Assembly: GCA_049613665.1 (NCBI GenBank)
Contig: JBMZCV010000101.1
Coordinates: 1 to 18,717 of the forward strand
Direction of reading: 5' to 3'
Length of the DNA stretch: 18,717 nt
Origin: JBMZCV01 sp049613665
GTDB lineage: Bacteria > Bacteroidota > Bacteroidia > Chitinophagales > UBA2359
Positions 13,464 to 18,717 of the stretch are shown here, piece by piece. Made by a program: the position numbers and the translations under genes. The notes under the pieces are model-generated. The model did not search any database. It was not told the DNA's origin and saw only the letters and a list, made by a program, of their open reading frames with translations. Position 1 is the stretch's first letter. Every line of letters begins with the position of its first letter.

Positions 13464-14756
13464 ATGATGAAAATGACAAAAATTTACTTATCACAAATAA
13501 TACTTTTTTGCCTCTTTAGCTTGCCCACAATAGCACAAGAAGCCGTAGAAGATGTCGTTTCTATTGGAGCTGGCTATGCCAATCAAGTGTTTTATAGCCT
13601 CGAAAATGGCGTTTTGAAAACCGAACCAAAAACAAATTGGGATATTGCTTTAGAGCAAAATGGCCGCTATGGTACTATTCGTATCAATAGCGTAAATGGT
13701 GTAGAGTTGTTTCTTGTGCAAGATGCTACAAAAGCCGATTGGGAAACACTAAATATCAATGCAGGAAGTATTGATTTTTGGGACGATATACACAATAGCG
13801 AAACCTCGTGGGTGCATGGTGCATTCAATGTACAACATACGAGCGACCCTTTCGATTTGGGCTGGGGATTGTATAATTTTACAACTCACAATGTAATAGG
13901 AGATTCTATTTATGTCGTAAAATTAGGCGATGATTCGTATCGCAAAGTTTTAATAGAGGATTTATCAAACGAGGTATGGAACTTGAAATTTGCTCATCTT
14001 GATGGTAGCAATGAAACAAATCTTGTTATCAATCAGTCAGATTATCCTTATCGCAATTTTATTTATTATTCTTTTTTAAATGAAGAAGTGCTAGATAGAG
14101 AGCCTAATCGTGGTAGCTGGGATTTGTCGTTTACACAATATGAAGCATATGTAACACAAGACACAGCACAAAAATATTACCCTGTTTCGGGGGTTTTGAG
14201 CAATCTAAACACAAGGGTTGCAGAGGTACATGACGTAGATGTGAATACAGAAGATTATAGCAATGAAGAATTTATCACAGGTATGTCAGAAATTGGCTAT
14301 GATTGGAAAGAATACGATTTTGGAGAAGGTGCTTATGTCGTTGAAGAAAACTTGGTTTACTTTGTGGAGACGCAAAAAGGCGATATTTACAAAATAATTT
14401 TTACAGGCTTTGGCGGCACTAGCAATGGCAATTTTGAATTTACGAAAACACTACTCAATTCTACTAGTATATATAATGCAACAAACGATAGAATTGGAAA
14501 ATTCGATTGTTACCCAAATCCAACAAATCATGCAGAGGCCTTACAAGTTATTTATAGTATTGAAGAAGCCAATATCAAAGAGGCACATCTCGAAGTGCAC
14601 GATTTGTCGGGCAAAGTTTTATTTCACAAAAAAATGAAAAGCGAAAAGGGATTATACCAAACAAATCTAAAAAACTTAAATCTCCAAAGTGGAATGTATC
14701 TCATTCATTTAAAGCTAGACCAGCACAAAACATATAAGAAAGTAATTATTCAATAA
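13464..14756 (+). CDS. HmuY-like haem-binding protein with T9SS C-terminal domain
   Basis: This is a 430-residue secreted protein. A signal peptide covers about 1-24 (ends LPTIA). Two HmuY-type units follow. The first has VSIGAGYANQVFYSLENG (32-49) and TNWDIALEQ (57-65). The second has YRNFIYYSFLNEEVL (196-210), GSWDLSFTQYEAYV (217-230), YYPVSGVLSN (238-247), IGYDWKEYDF (277-286) and IYKIIFTGFGG (308-318). HmuY proteins bind haem outside the cell and hand it to an HmuR-type receptor. Residues about 347-430 are a T9SS type A sorting domain: DCYPNPTN, EVHDLSGKVLFHKKM, LQSGMYLIHLKLD, KKVIIQ at the very end. The protein is therefore expected to be exported by T9SS and fixed to the surface or released. 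The downstream paralogue has the same two-unit layout but is a lipoprotein. The long leader hints at RNA-level control. Haem ligands cannot be named; it has few histidines. Confidence 0.87.
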   Translation: MMKMTKIYLSQIILFCLFSLPTIAQEAVEDVVSIGAGYANQVFYSLENGVLKTEPKTNWDIALEQNGRYGTIRINSVNGVELFLVQDATKADWETLNINAGSIDFWDDIHNSETSWVHGAFNVQHTSDPFDLGWGLYNFTTHNVIGDSIYVVKLGDDSYRKVLIEDLSNEVWNLKFAHLDGSNETNLVINQSDYPYRNFIYYSFLNEEVLDREPNRGSWDLSFTQYEAYVTQDTAQKYYPVSGVLSNLNTRVAEVHDVDVNTEDYSNEEFITGMSEIGYDWKEYDFGEGAYVVEENLVYFVETQKGDIYKIIFTGFGGTSNGNFEFTKTLLNSTSIYNATNDRIGKFDCYPNPTNHAEALQVIYSIEEANIKEAHLEVHDLSGKVLFHKKMKSEKGLYQTNLKNLNLQSGMYLIHLKLDQHKTYKKVIIQ

Positions 14757-14760
14757 ATAG

Positions 14761-14794
14761 AAAAGCTTGCATACTAAAATGTGCAAGCTTTTTT
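14761..14794 (+). terminator. Intrinsic terminator after the first HmuY-like gene
   Basis: AAAAGCTTGCA (14761-14771) pairs with TGCAAGCTTTT (14782-14792) and is followed by TT then GTTGTTTT. It starts only 5 bases after the stop codon. It would separate, or attenuate between, this gene and the receptor gene, in line with a promoter box just downstream. Confidence 0.82.
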
Positions 14795-15114
14795 GTTGTT
14801 TTATGAAAGCCATTTATGTCAGCATAATTTAAAATTTATATTTGTAAAAATTACAAAAGTGTGTAAGGAGAAATAAGGCTAGTTTGCCTAAGATAGTTTA
14901 AATTAGCCATTTAGTGAAACATTGGCAATGAATTGGTCACTTGTGGAAACTGACACCCTTATTTTCGATATGTTAGCACAAACCAATATGTATATTAAAT
15001 AGTAATTAGCATTTGATATACATAATGAAAAAAAACATAAAATACGATATTAATTTTTGAAACTACTATTCCAAATTATTATTTACTATCTACATCTAAA
15101 ATTGAACTAATTAA
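14795..15114. other. Intergenic leader region of the TonB-dependent receptor
   Basis: No gene is supported here. It contains a TATATTTG box (see promoter entry), a copy of ATTGGTCAC at 14932-14940 that also occurs upstream of the first HmuY-like gene, and a 9-bp inverted repeat TATGTATAT (14987-14995) with ATATACATA (15016-15024). An 11-codon ATG frame at 15025 ends before the receptor start; nothing suggests it is translated for a purpose. The leader, if the box is used, would be about 260 nt. Confidence 0.5.
14837..14844 (+). promoter_or_regulatory. Possible promoter box of the receptor gene
   Basis: TATATTTG matches TAnnTTTG exactly and is preceded 20 nt upstream by TTTA (14813-14816), a weak -33 element. 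It sits just after the terminator of the preceding gene, a sensible place for a new promoter. TAnnTTTG is short and frequent by chance in AT-rich DNA, so this is tentative. Confidence 0.4.
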
Positions 15115-17403
15115 ATGGGAAAATACCTAACCAAGCTATTTTGTTGTACAACTAAAATAAAAAGCTATCTGACCATACTGTTTTTTTTAGTTAGTCTGTT
15201 GCTATTAGGAAATACCACCACTTTTTTATATGCACAAACTGCTCCTAGCATTCGAGTTTATACCGAAAAAGGAGAGCAAGCTATTCCGTCGGCTCATATT
15301 CATATTCGCTGTTTGAGTGGGCCACAACGCAATCAAACCAAAACGGTTACGACAGACCGCAATGGAACAGCACTCAATCCTTTTGATGGGCCAATAGAAG
15401 TCAAAATTTCTTTTATTGGCTATGAAACGTTAACGGCTCGTTTAAACCGAAATCAATCAAAATATTTTTATTTAAAATCAAGCTTGCTCGAATTAGAGCA
15501 ATTTGTTGTTACGGCACAATATTTGCCTAGCGACCTCGAAAAATCAGTTTATAAAGTCAATGTTATTGATAGAAAAACCATTGAAAGCAGAGGAGCAAAT
15601 AACTTGCGAGAGGCGTTAGCTACTGAAATGAATATGCGTATTTCCGAAAATAATATTTTGGGTACTAGCACAAGTATTCAAGGTATTTCGGGTAACAATG
15701 TCAAAATATTGATGGATGGTGTGCCGATAGTTGGACGCTTAGATGGCAATATTGATTTGAGTCAAATTAATTTAAATAACATAGAGCGTATCGAAATTGT
15801 ACAAGGCCCTTTATCAGTCACTTATGGCACGAATGCTTTGGCAGGAGCGATTAATTTGATTACTAAAAAGTCGCAACAAGAAAAAATGACAGGCAACTTT
15901 GGTACTTATTACGAAACCGTTGGGCAATATAATATTACAGGCAGTTTTGGTTTGCATCGTCAAGGGCATACCATGTCGTTTTCGGGTGGTCGCAATTTTT
16001 TTGATGGCTGGTCGCCTGCCAATGCCGATACATCTCGCTTTCAGCAATGGAAACCTAAAGAGCAGTTTTTCGGACATTTGCAATATGCTTATCTCATCAA
16101 TAAGTTTAAGATACATCTATCAAGTAGCTTCTTCCAAGATGATATACTCAATCGAGGACATCGCCTTATGCCTTATTACGAAACAGCTTTCGATGATTAT
16201 TATCACACCAATCGTTTGAGCAATGCTTTGCATCTTTCGGACGAAGTGGGCGAACATAAAAACATTATCATCACTTTGGCTCACAACCATTATCAACGTA
16301 CCAAAAATACATATATCAAAGATTTGGTAACTTTAGAAAATAATTTGACGACTAACCCAGAAGACCAAGATACGACACGCTTCAACTCATTTTTGGCAAG
16401 AGGTGTTTACAATGTCACACACCCTGAAAAGAAATTTCATTATGAGCTAGGCTACGATGTAAATATAGAAACAGGCTCTGGCGGCCGTATGAAACTCGGA
16501 CAACAAGAAATAAGCGATTATGCTTTGTTTGCAAGTGCTGAATATAAACCAACTACCGACTTTACTATCCGACCTGGCTTGCGAGCGAGCTACAATACGA
16601 CATATACCGCACCTATTGTGCCATCTGTTAATATTCGCTACAAATTGGGCGGCAATTTTACCTTGCGTACCTCATATGCAAAAGGCTTTCGAGCACCTTC
16701 ACTCAAGGAGCTGTATCTCGAATTTTTGGACTTAAACCACAACATTATTGGCAATAGAAACCTAAAATCTGAGCAATCTCACAATTGTCAGCTACATATG
16801 GCAAAAACGCAAGCCATGAAAAATAATCAAGTGCTAAAGTTGGAATTATCTGGTTTTTACAACGACATCAAAAACATGATTTCTTTGTATCAAATCAGTC
16901 CTTCACAATATTCTTATGTCAATATTGGAAAATACAAAACATGGGGTGCTCAATTTAATACGAGCTATTCGTTCAAAAATTTTAAAACGCAAATCGGAAC
17001 TTCCTATATCGGAATATACAATGGACTTTCTTATGAAGAGGAAAAGGTAACTTTTAATTATAGTCCAGAAATAAAAGTAAATATGAGCTATCAATTGCCG
17101 AAAATAGGATTCAATGCCAGCTTATTTTACAAATATTCAGGTCGTTTGAGTACGCTATATGAAAATGACGAAAATGAAATAGCAGAAGAATTTATTGGCG
17201 ATTATCACACCTTAGATATGACTTTTTCAAAATCTTTTCGCAATGTGTTTACGATGACACTTGGCGGAAAAAATTTGCTGAATGTAACCAACGTAACAGG
17301 GTTTATTGCAAACAATGTTCATGCTGCCTCGTCCGAAACACTACCGATGAATTGGGGGCGAAGTGCGTTTATAAAATTAGATTGGAACTTTAGTAAGAAA
17401 TAA
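15115..17403 (+). CDS. TonB-dependent outer-membrane receptor, HmuR-type (haem uptake)
   Basis: This is a 762-residue outer-membrane receptor expected to import haem, driven by TonB-ExbBD. Residues 1-41 form a long signal peptide (ends FLYA). Residues about 44-122 are a carboxypeptidase-regulatory-like beta domain (IPSAHIHIRC, VKISFIGYETL). A TonB-box-like stretch EQFVVTAQY is at 128-136. The plug covers about 143-252 (ANNLREALATEMNMRI, TSIQGISGNNVKILMDGVPI, IERIEIVQGPLSVTYGTNALAGAINLIT). The barrel follows to the C-terminus, ending in an aromatic-rich strand FIKLDWNFSKK. Haem receptors of the HemR/HmuR type carry a FRAP box and an NPNL box around a His; here FRAP is at 525-528, then His542, then GNRNL (546-550), with His556 close behind. 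The NPNL box is thus altered to NRNL. It is flanked by two HmuY-like genes, which supports haem as the ligand more than the sequence alone. No tonB, exbBD or hmuSTUV gene lies in the window. Confidence 0.9.
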   Translation: MGKYLTKLFCCTTKIKSYLTILFFLVSLLLLGNTTTFLYAQTAPSIRVYTEKGEQAIPSAHIHIRCLSGPQRNQTKTVTTDRNGTALNPFDGPIEVKISFIGYETLTARLNRNQSKYFYLKSSLLELEQFVVTAQYLPSDLEKSVYKVNVIDRKTIESRGANNLREALATEMNMRISENNILGTSTSIQGISGNNVKILMDGVPIVGRLDGNIDLSQINLNNIERIEIVQGPLSVTYGTNALAGAINLITKKSQQEKMTGNFGTYYETVGQYNITGSFGLHRQGHTMSFSGGRNFFDGWSPANADTSRFQQWKPKEQFFGHLQYAYLINKFKIHLSSSFFQDDILNRGHRLMPYYETAFDDYYHTNRLSNALHLSDEVGEHKNIIITLAHNHYQRTKNTYIKDLVTLENNLTTNPEDQDTTRFNSFLARGVYNVTHPEKKFHYELGYDVNIETGSGGRMKLGQQEISDYALFASAEYKPTTDFTIRPGLRASYNTTYTAPIVPSVNIRYKLGGNFTLRTSYAKGFRAPSLKELYLEFLDLNHNIIGNRNLKSEQSHNCQLHMAKTQAMKNNQVLKLELSGFYNDIKNMISLYQISPSQYSYVNIGKYKTWGAQFNTSYSFKNFKTQIGTSYIGIYNGLSYEEEKVTFNYSPEIKVNMSYQLPKIGFNASLFYKYSGRLSTLYENDENEIAEEFIGDYHTLDMTFSKSFRNVFTMTLGGKNLLNVTNVTGFIANNVHAASSETLPMNWGRSAFIKLDWNFSKK

Positions 17404-17454
17404 CCTGTTTTTCTAACCAAGAGAGTCAAATATAAGAAGTGAAAGTCTATCGTT

Positions 17455-17521
17455 TTTTAGCCAAAATGTCATTTCTCATATCTTGAAAATTGGTAACTGT
17501 TGATGTGCTTTTAGCCAAAAT
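17455..17521 (+). repeat. Pair of 13-bp direct repeats upstream of the second HmuY-like gene
   Basis: TTTTAGCCAAAAT occurs at 17455-17467 and again at 17509-17521, 54 bp apart. Between them is ATTGGTAAC (17489-17497). The 175-bp gap 17404-17578 shows no terminator and no good TAnnTTTG box, so the downstream gene is probably co-transcribed with the receptor, with these repeats as possible regulatory or processing sites. Confidence 0.5.
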
Positions 17522-17578
17522 TGCTACAGCATAAAAAGTTACAATTTTACTTAATTTACTTTACAAGGCACTTAGATT

Positions 17579-18631
17579 ATGCAGCAACAAACAATAAACT
17601 TTTGTTTTAAAGGAAAAAAAAATTACCAAATATATATTTATCTGCTTTTTTTGTTTTGCACCACATTTTTAGCTTGCGAAAAAGAAGAAGAACCTATCAC
17701 TCCTTATGATAGAGGAGATATAATAGAAGCCGCTGTCAATTTAGGCACAGACTATGGCAAACAAGTTTGGTTCGATTTGAATACTAACCGTGTCGTAAAA
17801 CAAAATGATAAAACAGCATGGGATATCGCCTTTTCTTGTACTGATTCATTGCATTATATTATGCTCAATTCGAGCAAATTTATGAAGGCGTGCAACACCT
17901 CACAAAGCGATTTTAGTGCTATTACTGATATCACAAATGCAAGTTGGCGATATGATAGTGATACAGGAAATCCCGATTCAACAGCTATCAATCATTCGTG
18001 GCAAAATAATAATGTTTACATCATTGATAGAGGCTTTGACGCACTAGGCAATGCGATAGGTTTTCAAAAAATAACGTTTGAATTGTTGGACAATGAAACC
18101 TACTTTATACATTATGCCGATTTGAACGGTAGCAATGAACATAGCATTCAAATTAAAAAAAATGAAACCCATTATTTCAAATATTTTTCTTTTGATACGC
18201 ATATAGAAGAAGATATTGCTCCACAAAAAAACGAATACGATTTAGTTTTCACACAATATACCGAGATTTTTCACTCGCCACATCCTGCGATACCTCACAA
18301 CTTTACGCCGCCTTTTCCTTATCTTGTTACAGGCGTGCTTATCAATCATAGCGAAGTAAAAGTGGCCTTATCGAAAGAAGAAAGTTTTAGCAAAATTGCT
18401 GTCATGGATAGTCTTGCTTATACCTTTGATATGTCTATGAATGCGATTGGCTGGGATTGGAAAATCTATGATTTCACAAATGGTAGCGGAGGTTTATATA
18501 CTATTATTCCAAACAAAAATTTTATCATTCGTGATACAGATGGCTTTTATTATAAGTTTCGTTTTGTGGGTTTCTATGATACTCAAACAGGCGAAAAAGG
18601 AACACCAAATTTCGAGTTTCAAAAATTATAA
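17579..18631 (+). CDS. HmuY-like haem-binding lipoprotein, surface-type signal
   Basis: This is a 350-residue paralogue of the first HmuY-like protein. Residues 1-32 are a lipoprotein signal with lipobox TFLAC (Cys33); EKEEE follows at once, resembling the acidic lipoprotein-export signal that sends Bacteroidota lipoproteins to the cell surface. Unit one has AVNLGTDYGKQVWFDLNTN (52-70) and AWDIAFSCTD (80-89). Unit two has HYFKYFSFDTHIEEDI (198-213), YDLVFTQYTEIF (220-231), FPYLVTGVLINHS (246-258), IGWDWKIYDF (290-299) and FYYKFRFVGF (323-332), ending NFEFQKL. No T9SS tail is present, unlike its partner. A histidine cluster at His232, His235 and His240 lies in the loop after the FTQYTEIF strand; the paralogue has none there. 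It likely captures haem at the surface for the receptor, but haem binding is inferred from the family. The start ATG at 17579 gives a slightly long but normal lipoprotein signal. Confidence 0.88.
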   Translation: MQQQTINFCFKGKKNYQIYIYLLFLFCTTFLACEKEEEPITPYDRGDIIEAAVNLGTDYGKQVWFDLNTNRVVKQNDKTAWDIAFSCTDSLHYIMLNSSKFMKACNTSQSDFSAITDITNASWRYDSDTGNPDSTAINHSWQNNNVYIIDRGFDALGNAIGFQKITFELLDNETYFIHYADLNGSNEHSIQIKKNETHYFKYFSFDTHIEEDIAPQKNEYDLVFTQYTEIFHSPHPAIPHNFTPPFPYLVTGVLINHSEVKVALSKEESFSKIAVMDSLAYTFDMSMNAIGWDWKIYDFTNGSGGLYTIIPNKNFIIRDTDGFYYKFRFVGFYDTQTGEKGTPNFEFQKL

Positions 18632-18717
18632 GTAATTGTTTAGTTTTTGAAAGCTAGAACATTGTAATATAAGTAATTTGCATTTTAGCCTTTTTATTGC
18701 ATGTTATTTTATTCCAA
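18632..18717. other. Short 3' flank
   Basis: These 86 AT-rich bases follow the second HmuY-like stop codon. I see neither a terminator hairpin nor the start of a further gene. The haem operon could continue beyond the window. Confidence 0.4.

Noticed and set aside
15025..15060. 11-codon upstream ORF before the receptor
   Set aside because: A Lys/Asn-rich peptide in AT-rich DNA with no codon pattern pointing to attenuation or regulation.

Overview
The window comes from a low-GC member of the Bacteroidota, most likely Cytophagales-like. The evidence is a set of lineage markers seen directly in the sequence: TAnnTTTG-type promoter boxes, an SprB-repeat protein, a C-terminal domain of the type IX secretion system (T9SS type A), HmuY-family haem-binding proteins, a BT_3928-type DoxX protein next to DUF1599 and folP, and no strong Shine-Dalgarno sequences. 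The genus cannot be fixed from this stretch. No rRNA, tRNA, CRISPR array or intact insertion sequence is visible.

Layout. 1-573 (-) is the start of a secreted DGG-repeat protein that runs off the left edge. 574-1046 is non-coding and hairpin-rich. 1047-2198 (-) is a lipoprotein N-acetylmuramoyl-L-alanine amidase. 2641-4389 (+) is a secreted protein with an L-type lectin-like domain and an SprB repeat. A bidirectional terminator separates it from a tight two-gene cassette on the minus strand (4448-6086): an ABC/OLD-type ATPase followed by a small protein with a PD-(D/E)XK-like D...ExK signature. An orphan HigA-type antitoxin (6214-6480) faces away from the cassette. This is the most defence-like part of the window. 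The ATPase is clearly more AT-rich than nearby housekeeping genes.

6602-9382 is core genome: a BT_3928-like DoxX/thioredoxin-fold membrane protein and an internally duplicated DUF1599 protein form a minus-strand operon, divergent from folP (dihydropteroate synthase). 9814-12261 is a large YfhO-family membrane protein. 12466-13011 is a lipoprotein with a helical Ala/Lys-rich spacer and an unnamed C-terminal domain.

13464-18631 is a haem-acquisition locus: HmuY-like protein with a T9SS tail, then a TonB-dependent HmuR-type receptor, then a second HmuY-like protein that is instead a lipoprotein. The expected division of labour is haem capture at the surface by the two HmuY-like proteins and delivery to the outer-membrane receptor, powered by TonB/ExbBD encoded elsewhere. 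Between a consensus-like promoter at 13146-13176 and the first HmuY start lies an unexplained nested inverted-repeat structure of about 200 nt. It pairs best as plus-strand RNA.

The best candidates for something new are the ATPase/nuclease-like cassette with its divergent orphan HigA, the structured leader of the haem locus, and the pair of differently anchored HmuY paralogues.
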